Source: Candidatus Manganitrophaceae bacterium (GTDB taxonomy: Bacteria > Nitrospirota > Nitrospiria > SBBL01 > JAADHI01). Taken from it: a stretch of DNA of 40,048 nucleotides. The position numbers were made by a program, and so were the translations under genes. The DNA lies in contig DUAG01000014.1 in assembly GCA_012960925.1 (NCBI GenBank), positions 1 through 40,048 of the forward strand. The letters run 5' to 3'. The notes under the pieces were generated by a model that ran no database searches, was not told where the DNA came from, and saw only the letters and a list, made by a program, of their open reading frames with translations. Below, in pieces: positions 1 through 8,952 of the stretch (position 1 is its first letter; every line of letters starts with the position of its first letter).

Positions 1-107
1 ATTCATTCGCAGTTTCAAATCAACCAGATACGCCGCTTTTTTTCAAGCCCTCCATACACCACTTTCAGTTATAACTCGGAAAAGAGAGAAGGAGGCTGAA
101 GAGTGAT

Positions 108-857
108 ATGAAAAAATGTAACCATCGATTAATCATAATAATGATGTTTGGGGTTTTTTATTTTTCATCTTTAATGGTGACATCGTCTTGGGCGGTCCCT
201 GTGCTTCAGATCTATATTGAGGGTTCTACTTATGACACAGTGACTGAATCTTGGGTCATCAATACATTAGACCCCTTTAAACTTTGGGTGATAGGTGATG
301 TCGGTTCCGTTGGAACGATTGCCGATATAAAGCTTGCTGCAGCTGTTTCGACAGCCGAAGTTTCTGGAGGGAGCATTTCCTTGGTTTCAACAACAACTGA
401 TCTTCTCGGAACATCGGGTGATCTTTCGACACCCTCGAATCCTGTGCCGACATCTAACTTTGCTTCCAGTGATGGAGCAATTCCGATCCGGGGGGACGGA
501 AGCTCTCTCGCGTCCCACTCGATCTATGGATCAGGAACAAGTTTTTTTGAGTGGAATCTTGGAGGTTTTACGCTAACAGACTCTCCTATTGGGGACTTTA
601 TCAATATGTTTCCTTTAGACTTTCCAGGTAATGGTCAGGTCAACGTCTATACTGTTGCTATCTCAGGATTTACAACGGTGCATTTTGATACCTATGACCA
701 TATCTATGAAGGGGATAAACACGGAAATTATAAGTTTGCTCCTTTCTCACATGACGCGACGGCTGTTCCCGAACCGGGGACGCTTGCGCTTCTAGGTTCC
801 GGGTTGGCGGGGTTTGGGCTGGCGATGAGAAAAAGGTATAGGACGATCAGGGGGTAG
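108..857 (+). CDS. PEP-CTERM sorting-domain exported protein
   Basis: A 249-residue exported protein. Residues 1-29 form a signal peptide with a hydrophobic core and a likely cleavage site after SWA. The C-terminus has the PEP-CTERM layout: VPEP at about 220-223, a hydrophobic helix, then a basic tail (RKR). In this family the tail is recognised by exosortase in the inner membrane before release to the surface or matrix. The middle region is Ser/Thr/Gly-rich and matches no family I recognise. The ATG is preceded by AAGGAGG at 89-95. No exosortase gene lies in the window, so the processing machinery must be elsewhere. The C-terminal signal is certain; the specific role is unknown. Confidence 0.88.
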   Translation: MKKCNHRLIIIMMFGVFYFSSLMVTSSWAVPVLQIYIEGSTYDTVTESWVINTLDPFKLWVIGDVGSVGTIADIKLAAAVSTAEVSGGSISLVSTTTDLLGTSGDLSTPSNPVPTSNFASSDGAIPIRGDGSSLASHSIYGSGTSFFEWNLGGFTLTDSPIGDFINMFPLDFPGNGQVNVYTVAISGFTTVHFDTYDHIYEGDKHGNYKFAPFSHDATAVPEPGTLALLGSGLAGFGLAMRKRYRTIRG

Positions 858-973
858 AACTTGTATCCTGTACTTCACAGACACCCCTTTTGAATAATCT
901 TAAAGAGATGCTTAAATCGATCGGCAGCTTAGCTGAAGTGGAACACTGAACCGTCAGAAAGGGCGGGCCACGA

Positions 974-1010
974 AGGAGAAAACTGCCTCTGTCTACTCTC
1001 CTGTTTTTTA
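974..1010 (+). terminator. possible weak terminator after the PEP-CTERM gene
   Basis: AGGAGA (974-979) can pair with TCTCCT (997-1002) and is followed by GTTTTTT. The stem is only 6 bp and the loop 17 nt, so this is a weak candidate lying between two convergent genes. Confidence 0.28.
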
Positions 1011-1040
1011 CGACCCCTGTACACCCTGTCCCCTATAACT

Positions 1041-3332
1041 TCATAACTCCCCAAGCACCTTACGAGCCTCATCCGCTCCCGGAAAATCCTTAGAAAGTGC
1101 AAGGGAGGCCTCTAATTCTTTTTTGGCCTTTTGAGCGTCTCCATTCTTATAATAGGCAATCCCTAAGTGATACCGGACGACAGGGTGTTTTTCGAGTTTT
1201 GCTGTGCTTTCTTTGAGCAGGCTGATCGCCTTGAGATAGGCATTTTTCTTAACATAGATCCAGCCGAGGGTATCAGAGACCGAAGGATTGTCAGGGAGTT
1301 TCTCTTTGGCAATCCGCGCCAATGTCAGTGCCCGGTCGATGTTCCCGCCATGCTCTGCATAGATCCAAGCCAGGTTGTTGGCCGCCGGTGCAAATTTCCC
1401 ATCTATGTCTAATGCCTTTTCATATTCGGTCTGGGCCTTTTTGTAGTCGTTATTCGCCTCGAAGATTACGCCACGGAGCATATAAGCCGCAAGGACCTTT
1501 GGATCCTTTTTGATTGCTTCCGCGAGTTGCTGCAGGGCTCTGTCAAATTGTTTTTCTTGGCTGTAGAGCGTACCCAGGTCGATATACGGAGCCAAATAGT
1601 TCGGGGTGATCTCAATCGACTTCATAAAGTCTGCTTCGGCCTTCTTGAAATTTTTCTGGTTGGCGTGCAATCTTCCCCTCAAGTGATAAAAGAGGGCATT
1701 GTCCGAGGTGGATTCTATCTGTGCCGATACCCGTAGCACCGCCTTTTCGGAATCCCCCTTTCCCAAATGGGTCGCGACAATCTGTGAGAGGGCATCGATC
1801 AGGTTTGGATTGAGTGACATTGCCTTTTCAAAAAGGGTCAAGGCCTCCGATTCCTTTCTCTGTGCCCTCCGAAGTACCCCCATCCGAAAATATCCGACCG
1901 GCTCATTCGGGGCCAAATCGATGACCTTTTTATAAATTTCCTCCCCCTGTTTAATTTTGCCACTTGAGACAGAGGCATCCCCAAAGATAACATGTGCTTT
2001 CCAGTCTGAAGGGTTTGCCTGAATGATTTTCTCCGCTTCTATAAGCGCCAAATCAAACGAACGGGATTTGATATGCAGTTGGGCAAGTGAAAGACGCGCG
2101 CGATGATCTCTCGGCTGCTGTTGAACTGCTTCGGAAAATTCAGATCTTGCCTGCTGGATATTGCCCATTGCAAGATGGGACAGTCCCAAATAATAGTGTG
2201 CGAATGGATAGGTCGGTTCTGTTTGAATGACCTTTTGGAAAAGGTCGGCTCCTTTCTTTACCTTCCTTTCAGACAAATAGATACGACCCTTGGTAAAGAA
2301 GGCATCCGGATCACCCGGATTTTTTTCAAGGATCTCTTCAATCATCGAAAGAGCTTTTTCTTTTCTTTTTTGGCCTAAATAGAGAACTGCGAGCTTTTTG
2401 CTACTCACGAGGAGATCCGGTTTCACTTTTTTTGCGTGAAGGTAGGCTTCTTCCGCATTTTCCAGGTTTCCATGGGCCTGGTGAAAATTTCCAAGGACGA
2501 TGAATGGATCCGGATTATCCTCCGAGAGTTGAGTTGCCTTCACAAGAGTGGCTTCAGCCTCGGGCAATCGATTGATACTTTGATAAAAGTTAGCGAGAGA
2601 AAAATATAGCAAGTTGTTTTCGGGTGATAATTCAACCGTTTTCTTATAGTGTTTTTCAGCCTTGCTGTTCTGTTGGGTCACCTGGTAGAAACGGGCAAGG
2701 GCCATATTGGATGCGATTGAGCCGGTTTCGATGGAAAGGGCGGTCTGCAGAAGTGATTCGGCTTCTTTCGCGTCTTTTTCTCGAAGGCGAATCCCTGAAA
2801 GTTCATAATAAGCTGGAAGATTTTGGGAGTCGAGTATGAGAAGATGTCGATAAGACTTCTCCGCATCCTCTAATCGATTCTCTTTCAAATAGATTCTTGC
2901 CTGGAGAAGATGGCTTTCAATATTATCCGGGTTATCCTTGAAAACCAGGGCTGTTTTTTCTTTGGCTTTGTCCAGTTCGTTCGATAAAAGGAAAAGGTTC
3001 CCCAATTTTATTTGTGCATCTATTAATTCAGGTTTTTTCTCTACTGCCTCGCTGAGAAATTTAAAAGCATTTCGGAGATTGCTCATGCCGCCCAGCTTTA
3101 AATAGACGAGCCCAAGCTGATATTTTGTTTCCATATCTTCCGGGTCAATTTGAATGACATTTTTAAATTCAATGATGGCTTCTTTATATTTTTCTTCTTT
3201 GGCGTATTCAATTCCTCTTTGATAGTGTTTGTCTTTTCTTGCCTCTGCGGATGAGCACGAAAGGGTCACCGTGAACAACCCGATGAGAACGAGCAATGAT
3301 AAATAAAATAACGGTCTACTTGTGATCTTCAT
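1041..3332 (-). CDS. large TPR-repeat lipoprotein, PrsT-like candidate
   Basis: A 763-residue protein with an N-terminal hydrophobic segment ending in TLSC (Cys about 26), an imperfect lipobox. The rest is almost entirely tetratricopeptide repeats (roughly 20), recognisable by recurring A..Y...G and P.....A patterns. Such solenoids act as protein-protein scaffolds, probably periplasmic or outer-membrane anchored here. Long TPR lipoproteins called PrsT accompany PEP-CTERM/exosortase systems, and this gene sits convergent to a PEP-CTERM gene, which makes PrsT plausible. The link is inference: no other exosortase-locus gene is present, and a general TPR lipoprotein is the alternative. Confidence 0.8.
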   Translation of the reverse strand: MKITSRPLFYLSLLVLIGLFTVTLSCSSAEARKDKHYQRGIEYAKEEKYKEAIIEFKNVIQIDPEDMETKYQLGLVYLKLGGMSNLRNAFKFLSEAVEKKPELIDAQIKLGNLFLLSNELDKAKEKTALVFKDNPDNIESHLLQARIYLKENRLEDAEKSYRHLLILDSQNLPAYYELSGIRLREKDAKEAESLLQTALSIETGSIASNMALARFYQVTQQNSKAEKHYKKTVELSPENNLLYFSLANFYQSINRLPEAEATLVKATQLSEDNPDPFIVLGNFHQAHGNLENAEEAYLHAKKVKPDLLVSSKKLAVLYLGQKRKEKALSMIEEILEKNPGDPDAFFTKGRIYLSERKVKKGADLFQKVIQTEPTYPFAHYYLGLSHLAMGNIQQARSEFSEAVQQQPRDHRARLSLAQLHIKSRSFDLALIEAEKIIQANPSDWKAHVIFGDASVSSGKIKQGEEIYKKVIDLAPNEPVGYFRMGVLRRAQRKESEALTLFEKAMSLNPNLIDALSQIVATHLGKGDSEKAVLRVSAQIESTSDNALFYHLRGRLHANQKNFKKAEADFMKSIEITPNYLAPYIDLGTLYSQEKQFDRALQQLAEAIKKDPKVLAAYMLRGVIFEANNDYKKAQTEYEKALDIDGKFAPAANNLAWIYAEHGGNIDRALTLARIAKEKLPDNPSVSDTLGWIYVKKNAYLKAISLLKESTAKLEKHPVVRYHLGIAYYKNGDAQKAKKELEASLALSKDFPGADEARKVLGEL

Positions 3333-3534
3333 AGATGAATACCCTTTCCTGAATATATTTATTATCTTAAAGGAGGCATTTTAATCCGATGGACTCTAAA
3401 CGACTATATCAAACCCCACTTTTACTGTAAATATACATCGAAACTCCCTATATGGAAAGATAAATGGAGACAGTAATCGGCAATAATTGCAAAAAATGAG
3501 AAGTTACTGATGTTGTCGAAGGTCAGTGTTGCCA

Positions 3535-4779
3535 CTAAAAGAGGTGGAGCGCCCTCCAGCGGTCGTAAAGGGTAAAAGGACACATTTCAAGACCGGAAAT
3601 CGTGGTCAGCATTTTGGCGTGAAGGTTGGGGTTGCGGCCAATTGTCCGAAAGATACGGTCCCGGGCCCAGACGAGTGGTCCCCAACCGCTGTTCCAGAGC
3701 CAGGCCATTTCGTCACCAAGGTCTTGCAAAAGATCGATTTTTTTTCGGCGGATCATTTCATAAGGCTGAAGAGCCTTTCTGGAAAAATCTCCCTTTTGAA
3801 AACAGTTATCCAGTATTTCAGCCAGGACCACCCCGTCTTCCATGGCCGAATTTCTTCCTTGGGCGACATGCGGATTCATCGCGTGTGCGGCATCTCCGAG
3901 GAGAACACCTCCATCAACGACCCATTGATCACAACGGACCCGAAAGCAGGGCATAAAAGATGTTTCTTCCCAGGAAGAGATGCCTTCGAGAGGTTTTTCC
4001 AGAAAAGAACGGACCGGATCATTCATTGAAAGGAGGTCATCCTTGAATCTCTGAATACCTTGCTTTTGAAATTCCTCCAATTTGTTGAAGGGAAGCAGAT
4101 AAAAGAAGTAGCATTCTTGCTTTGAAACAGGAAAGAGGCCAAAGATCTTACCTTTCCCGAGATAGTATCTTGAATCTTCATGAAACCCCTCCGGGCGCGT
4201 GATAATACCTGTGATGTAACCGTGTTTATATTGATGGAGCCGGTACTTGATATGAAAGGCATCTCGAACACGCGATCTGACCCCATCCCCACCAACAATG
4301 ATGGGTGCCTTGAAAAGAGTTCTTTCCTCATGGGTGGTGACTTCGGCCCCGATTACATTTCCCCTTTCCATAAAGAGGTTCTCAAAGCGGGCACCCCAGA
4401 ACATCTCGATGTTGGATGACGCGGCAACCCTTTCTATCAGGATTTTTTGAATGGTCTTGGGGAGCAGGATCAAGGAGTAATCGTAGGGCTTGGGAAGCGT
4501 TTGATAGTTCACCGTGCAAAGATGCGTACCCGTCATTTGGTAAAAGTGGACTGCTTTATTGAGATGAATATCATCTTTGAGTAATTCAGTCAGAAGACCA
4601 AGTGTTTCAAGGATCTTCAGGCTATTTGGTTGAACAATCTCGCCTCTTGGATAGGATACCGGGGAGGATTGTCGGTCAAGAATAGCAATACGGTAGCCCT
4701 TTTGATCAAGTGACAGAGCGAGGGCCATGCTTCCCGGGCCGCCTCCAACAATGACGAGATCCCATTCTTTTTTCTTCAT
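3535..4779 (-). CDS. FAD-dependent monooxygenase, UbiH/PHBH-like
   Basis: A 414-residue flavoprotein of the group A (class A) aromatic hydroxylase fold. The Rossmann motif GGGPGSMALAL lies at residues 12-22, a GGDGVRSRVR motif (the FAD/NAD(P)H DG motif) near 163, and GDAAHAMNPHVAQG (ribityl-binding GD motif) near 297. Enzymes of this fold use NAD(P)H and O2 to hydroxylate aromatic, quinone-precursor or polyketide-type substrates. The substrate cannot be read from the sequence and no pathway neighbours help: the gene stands alone, divergent from the yrfG-like gene. The ribosome-binding site before the ATG is weak. Confidence 0.8.
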   Translation of the reverse strand: MKKKEWDLVIVGGGPGSMALALSLDQKGYRIAILDRQSSPVSYPRGEIVQPNSLKILETLGLLTELLKDDIHLNKAVHFYQMTGTHLCTVNYQTLPKPYDYSLILLPKTIQKILIERVAASSNIEMFWGARFENLFMERGNVIGAEVTTHEERTLFKAPIIVGGDGVRSRVRDAFHIKYRLHQYKHGYITGIITRPEGFHEDSRYYLGKGKIFGLFPVSKQECYFFYLLPFNKLEEFQKQGIQRFKDDLLSMNDPVRSFLEKPLEGISSWEETSFMPCFRVRCDQWVVDGGVLLGDAAHAMNPHVAQGRNSAMEDGVVLAEILDNCFQKGDFSRKALQPYEMIRRKKIDLLQDLGDEMAWLWNSGWGPLVWARDRIFRTIGRNPNLHAKMLTTISGLEMCPFTLYDRWRALHLF

Positions 4780-4875
4780 CTTTGCCCTTGGTCCAATGTT
4801 TATTCTGCACTCTACTTCACCTGATCCCGGACCGTCAAGGCGACCATTGATTAAACTCGGTTCACGGATCTTTCT

Positions 4876-4904
4876 TTGACAGGATCGATTTCCTGCCGTA
4901 AAGT
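4876..4904 (+). promoter_or_regulatory. sigma70-type promoter for the yrfG-like gene
   Basis: TTGACA (4876-4881), a 17-bp spacer, then TAAAGT (4899-4904, 4 of 6 consensus). It lies 54 bp before the ATG in the divergent intergenic region. This is prediction from consensus only. Confidence 0.5.
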
Positions 4905-4958
4905 GTTTGAGAGGAATACTCTAATTTACGGGCCATATTTATAATTTCAGGAGTAGAA

Positions 4959-5609
4959 ATGATTCCCTGGGAGAAAATCGACACCGTGCTTCTGGATATG
5001 GATGGCACCCTCCTTGATCGATATTTTGATGATTACTTCTGGGAAGAACTTGTTCCTGAAAAGTTTTCCGATCTCAGAGGGATCTCTTTATCTGAGGCCA
5101 AAAAACTGCTTTATGCCGCTTTTAAAGGAGAGGAAAGGACCTTGAATTGGACGGATATTTACTACTGGTCAGACCGTCTGGGACTTGATATTGTGGCTCT
5201 AAAGGTAGAGATGTCTGATCAGGTACGGGTTCATCTAGGAGTCCTTCCTTTTCTAAAGTTTATTCAGGATGGAGGAAAAGAAGTTGTTCTGGTGACAAAT
5301 GCCCATCCAAAGACAGTACAGATTAAACTTGGACAGACGGACCTGAGTCCATATCTGGATACGATACTCTGTTCAAGCGACATCGGGGTTCCGAAAGAGG
5401 ACTTGGAATTCTGGAGAGGGGCGGAGAGGGTTCTTCTTTTTGATAAATCGAAGACCTTATTTGTCGATGACAATGAAGCCGTCCTTCGTGCTGCAGATTC
5501 GTTTGGGATCAAATATCTTCTTCAAAAAAACAATGCAAGCAGTCGTCGGGTTCAGAGTCCGCCAACCACCTTTCGGTCATTAGACCATTTTGACTCCCTC
5601 ATCCCTTGA
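4959..5609 (+). CDS. yrfG: HAD-family nucleotidase, YrfG (GMP/IMP nucleotidase) type
   Basis: A 216-residue haloacid-dehalogenase-type hydrolase. The nucleophile motif DMDGT has D13 and acid/base D15. Motif II is VTNAHP, the motif III Lys is in PKED, and the Mg-binding acidic pair is in LFVDDNEAVL. The start (TVLLDMDGTLLD), the YFWEELVPE and LNWTDIYYWSDRLGLDI segments, and the total length all closely resemble E. coli YrfG, which dephosphorylates GMP and IMP. The ATG has an AGGAG site just upstream. It is convergent with bioA and shares no operon. Family assignment is strong; the exact nucleotide preference is inferred. Confidence 0.85.
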   Translation: MIPWEKIDTVLLDMDGTLLDRYFDDYFWEELVPEKFSDLRGISLSEAKKLLYAAFKGEERTLNWTDIYYWSDRLGLDIVALKVEMSDQVRVHLGVLPFLKFIQDGGKEVVLVTNAHPKTVQIKLGQTDLSPYLDTILCSSDIGVPKEDLEFWRGAERVLLFDKSKTLFVDDNEAVLRAADSFGIKYLLQKNNASSRRVQSPPTTFRSLDHFDSLIP

Positions 5610-5653
5610 ACTGTGATGTCGCAGTTCTGCACATGCAGAGGGTGTTTCATGCA

Positions 5654-7039
5654 CTAAGATTTTTTTCTTAATGTTACTGCTCGGATCGATTCTCCAGTAA
5701 CCTGAATCAGTCTATTCAAATCCCGCAACGAAATCGAAAGGGGTGGTAACAGGACGATTACATTTCCAAGTGGGCGAAGAAGGACCCCTCTTTTTTTTGC
5801 CTCCAGACAAACATGCCATCCAATCCGCTCCTCAGGGGCATAGGTCTTCTTCTCCTTTTTGTCCGCCACCAGCTCAATTCCGACCATGAAGCCAATCTGA
5901 CGAATCTCTCCGACATGTCGCCACCGTTTCCATAGCGCCAGCCCTTTCTTTAGAAAGTCGATCTTTTTTTGAAGCTTCGCCAGAACCTTTTCTTTTTTGA
6001 ATACCTCCAGGCTGGCAATCGCGGCAGCGCATCCGAGAGGATTACCTGTGTAGCTGTGGCCGTGGAAGAAGGTCTTAAATTCCGAATATTCTCCAAGGAA
6101 GGCGTCATAGATCTCTTGTGTGGTCAAGGTTGCCGCGAGAGGCAGGTAGCCGCCCGTAAGGCCTTTTGATATCGCCATCAGATCCGGGGTGACACCCTCA
6201 TGTTCACAGGCAAACATCCTCCCCGTTCGCCCAAAACCGGTCGCAACCTCGTCTGCGATCATGAGAATGTTATAGCGGGTGCAGAGTGCCCGGATACGTT
6301 CAAGATAATACGGTGGACTGGTAATCATTCCTGCGGCGGCCTGCACCAATGGTTCAATAACCAGGCCGGCTGTTTCTGCGGCATGTTTTTTCATGCAGGC
6401 TTCTACCTCATCCAAACAGGCAACCTTGCAGGAAGGGTGAGAAAGTGATAGGGGACAGCGGTAACAGCTTGGCGGGGGCACCCTGATTGTCTTAAAGAGG
6501 AGGGGCTGGTATGCCCGATGGAAGAGGTCGATGCCCCCAAGGCTGACAGAGCCAAGGGTGTCTCCATGATAAGCCCGATCAAAGACCATAAACTTTTTCT
6601 TTTTTCGGTCCTTCTTTTTCTGGTTCTGCCAATAGCTGTAGGCGATTTTCACGGCCACTTCAACCGCAGTCGACCCGTTGTCTGAATAAAAGACCTTTGT
6701 CAGCTTTCCGGGGGGAGCTTCTCCACTGGGTGCGATCTGAAGAAGTTTTTCAGCAAGTTCTATTGCAGGGAGGTTTGACAGACCCAGCAGAGTGCTGTGT
6801 GAAATCTTTCCGATCTGGCGGATTAAGGCGTCATTAATTGTCTTATTGCGATGGCCGTGGAGATTGACCCAAATCGACGAGTTTCCATCGAGAAATTTCT
6901 TGCCATTCAGATCGGTCAGTGTGACCCCGTTTCCTTCGACGATGATGGTTGGGTCTTCTTCTTCCCACTCCTTCATCTGAGTAAAAGGATGCCAGATAAA
7001 GGTCCGTCCCTTCCTGGCCCATTCCTTTTTTTTGTCCAT
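5654..7039 (-). CDS. bioA: adenosylmethionine-8-amino-7-oxononanoate aminotransferase
   Basis: A 461-residue fold-type I PLP aminotransferase. It converts KAPA to DAPA in biotin synthesis with S-adenosylmethionine as amino donor. The BioA signature WHPFTQM is at 16-22. The PLP-binding Asp is D263 (IADEVATGFGRTG) and the Schiff-base Lys is K292 (ISKGLTGGYLPL). A Cys cluster C192-x2-C195-x8-C204-x3-C208 sits in a loop and may bind a metal. AGGAA lies 12 nt before the ATG. No other bio gene is nearby. The palindrome GTTACATGTAAC (7075-7086) lies upstream of the start and overlaps the end of the adjacent repeat element. Confidence 0.93.
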   Translation of the reverse strand: MDKKKEWARKGRTFIWHPFTQMKEWEEEDPTIIVEGNGVTLTDLNGKKFLDGNSSIWVNLHGHRNKTINDALIRQIGKISHSTLLGLSNLPAIELAEKLLQIAPSGEAPPGKLTKVFYSDNGSTAVEVAVKIAYSYWQNQKKKDRKKKKFMVFDRAYHGDTLGSVSLGGIDLFHRAYQPLLFKTIRVPPPSCYRCPLSLSHPSCKVACLDEVEACMKKHAAETAGLVIEPLVQAAAGMITSPPYYLERIRALCTRYNILMIADEVATGFGRTGRMFACEHEGVTPDLMAISKGLTGGYLPLAATLTTQEIYDAFLGEYSEFKTFFHGHSYTGNPLGCAAAIASLEVFKKEKVLAKLQKKIDFLKKGLALWKRWRHVGEIRQIGFMVGIELVADKKEKKTYAPEERIGWHVCLEAKKRGVLLRPLGNVIVLLPPLSISLRDLNRLIQVTGESIRAVTLRKKS

Positions 7040-7080
7040 AAGTTATTTTTCCTGAGTTGGGAATGAATATGAAAGTTACA

Positions 7081-7222
7081 TGTAACGATTCAGGTTGCCT
7101 GGATTTCCTTCAGGGCAAGGCGCGAGGAGCATAGAACCGCAGCGTATGGGTACATACGTGAGGATTCGAGCACCGGAGCAACGCCACCCTGGAGGAAAAG
7201 ACGGGCAAGATGGATTGTTACA
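7081..7222. repeat. 142-bp palindromic hairpin element (REP/MITE-like)
   Basis: The ends form an imperfect 19-bp inverted repeat: TGTAACGATTCAGGTTGCC (7081-7099) against 7204-7222, 15 of 19 matching. Inside, a second pair of arms is partly complementary (CCTTCAGGG near 7107 with CCCTGGAGG near 7187) and closes on CGTATG/CATACG around 7143-7158. The whole block could fold as one long hairpin. It fills most of the bioA-degP intergenic space and codes for nothing. It has the size and form of a dispersed non-autonomous repeat, but only one copy is in this window. Confidence 0.6.
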
Positions 7223-7226
7223 TCGC

Positions 7227-7256
7227 TTTACAATATTAAAATCGCTATAGTATAAT
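7227..7256 (+). promoter_or_regulatory. sigma70-type promoter of the degP-like gene
   Basis: TTTACA (7227-7232), an 18-bp spacer, then a perfect TATAAT (7251-7256), 31 bp before the start codon. It begins 5 bp after the hairpin element ends, so the element may have brought in or insulated this promoter. Confidence 0.6.
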
Positions 7257-7287
7257 GTCAAAACTTGAATAAAGAAAGAAGGATTTC

Positions 7288-8784
7288 TTGAATAACAACG
7301 ATAAGTTAGGGATCAAGCGCCTGATTTTTCCTGCCTTCCTGATCTTTGCGGGGGTGATTATCGGCATCGTCCTGGTCTCTGAGTTTCATTCCATTCCGCC
7401 TGGCCAGGCTGTCGATGAGGCCCTTAGAATAAAACCGCCCTCTATTGACGGCACACAGCAGGCCTTTGTTGCAATATCGAAATCGGTCACGCCGGCTGTC
7501 GTCAATATCTCTACGTCACGGACAAGGAAGAAAGGGGACGATTCATCGGGTTTTCCCTTTAATGATCCCTTCTTCAAGCGTTTTTTCGGTGGCAACCCGA
7601 AGGAAAGGCGAGAAGTTCCAAAAGAAAGAAGGTCTCAGAGTCTCGGTTCCGGGGTGATCGTTGATCCCAGCGGTTTGATTGTAACGAATAATCACGTGAT
7701 AGAAAAGGCAGACGAGATCAGGGTTCTTTTGTCCGATAAACGAGAATTCATCGGAAAGGTAGTAGGGACTGATCCAAAAAGTGATTTGGCCGTCATCCGG
7801 ATCGATGCAAACAATCTTCCAACCGTTGCCTGGGGGGATTCCAGTCAACTTCAGGTCGGAGAATACATCCTGGCCATTGGCAGCCCCTTTGGGTTCACGC
7901 AGACGGTGACAATGGGCATCGTCTCGGCAATCGGCAGGGCAAATGTCGGCCTGACAGACTACGAAGATTTTATCCAGACGGATGCTGCGATTAATCCGGG
8001 GAATTCCGGAGGCGCGATGGTCAATATCCAGGGTAAACTGGTCGGAATTAATACGGCAATCTTTACCCGGAGTGGGGGATATATGGGGATCGGGTTTGCG
8101 GTTCCTAGTAATATGGTCAAGTCTGTCGTAGACAGTCTTGTGACAAATGGGAAGGTTGTCCGAGGGTGGCTGGGCGTAGCGATCCAGGATATCACCTCAC
8201 AACTGGCCAGAGGCTTTGGCCTGAAGGAGGTAAAAGGTGCCCTGGTGAGTGAGGTCATATCGAATAGCCCTGCAGAGCGAGCAGGGTTCAAAAGAGGCGA
8301 TGTGATTATCACATTTATGGGGCAGGCCGTCGAGAATTCAGCCAAACTGAGAAATATTGTTGCAAGGGCAGAAGTCGGAAGCCGTGGAAAGGTTCAAGTG
8401 ATTCGGAACAAGGAGGAAGTTGATCTGGATGTCATCATTGAGACCCAGCCAAAGGATATGTTTGCCAGAGGACGGGGAGAAGGAAAGTCGATTCCGAGTA
8501 AAAGTCTGGCTGGAATCGAGGTAGAGAAGCTTACTACAGATCTTGCGCTCCAACTTGGTTTAGACCGTGAGGAACGAGGTGTCGTCGTCATGCGCGTCGA
8601 ACCGGGGAGTTCTGCGGAAGAAGCCGGCCTGCGTCGGGGCGACCTCATTATGGAGGTAAATCATGGATCAATTCACGATTTACAAGACTATGAAGAAAAA
8701 CTTTCTGCGAGGCCGGACAATCAGGCAATATTGCTTTTAATCCGTCGGCAAGAGAGAACCTTATTTCTGACGCTGACACCGTGA
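7288..8784 (+). CDS. degP: DegP/HtrA-type periplasmic serine endoprotease
   Basis: A 498-residue Do-family protease that degrades misfolded envelope proteins. Residues 10-32 form an N-terminal hydrophobic anchor or uncleaved signal. The trypsin-like domain shows H136 (TNNHVI), D166 (SDLAVI) and S240 (GNSGGAM), the full catalytic triad. Two PDZ domains follow at about 275-370 and 405-495. The start is TTG, chosen because AGAAGGA at 7277-7283 is well spaced and no better in-frame start exists upstream. A good promoter lies just upstream. The PIN/TRAM gene follows after 168 bp, so it may belong to a separate transcript. Confidence 0.93.
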   Translation: MNNNDKLGIKRLIFPAFLIFAGVIIGIVLVSEFHSIPPGQAVDEALRIKPPSIDGTQQAFVAISKSVTPAVVNISTSRTRKKGDDSSGFPFNDPFFKRFFGGNPKERREVPKERRSQSLGSGVIVDPSGLIVTNNHVIEKADEIRVLLSDKREFIGKVVGTDPKSDLAVIRIDANNLPTVAWGDSSQLQVGEYILAIGSPFGFTQTVTMGIVSAIGRANVGLTDYEDFIQTDAAINPGNSGGAMVNIQGKLVGINTAIFTRSGGYMGIGFAVPSNMVKSVVDSLVTNGKVVRGWLGVAIQDITSQLARGFGLKEVKGALVSEVISNSPAERAGFKRGDVIITFMGQAVENSAKLRNIVARAEVGSRGKVQVIRNKEEVDLDVIIETQPKDMFARGRGEGKSIPSKSLAGIEVEKLTTDLALQLGLDREERGVVVMRVEPGSSAEEAGLRRGDLIMEVNHGSIHDLQDYEEKLSARPDNQAILLLIRRQERTLFLTLTP

Positions 8785-8952
8785 AAATGCTATTTTGGGG
8801 GTGGAGGATGGCACTTAGGTTGGAGACCATCAAGCCAGCAAGTTACAATAAACTTAAGGTATTAAATACAATATTTAATGATAAGATAATGACATATAAA
8901 AATATTTATATGAACCTAAATCTAACTCATACATTGAAGGAAGGATTTTATA

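Noticed and set aside
3526..4029. A 167-codon plus-strand open frame
   Set aside because: It lies opposite the FAD monooxygenase gene, whose protein has clear motifs in that region; the plus product matches nothing and has no ribosome site.
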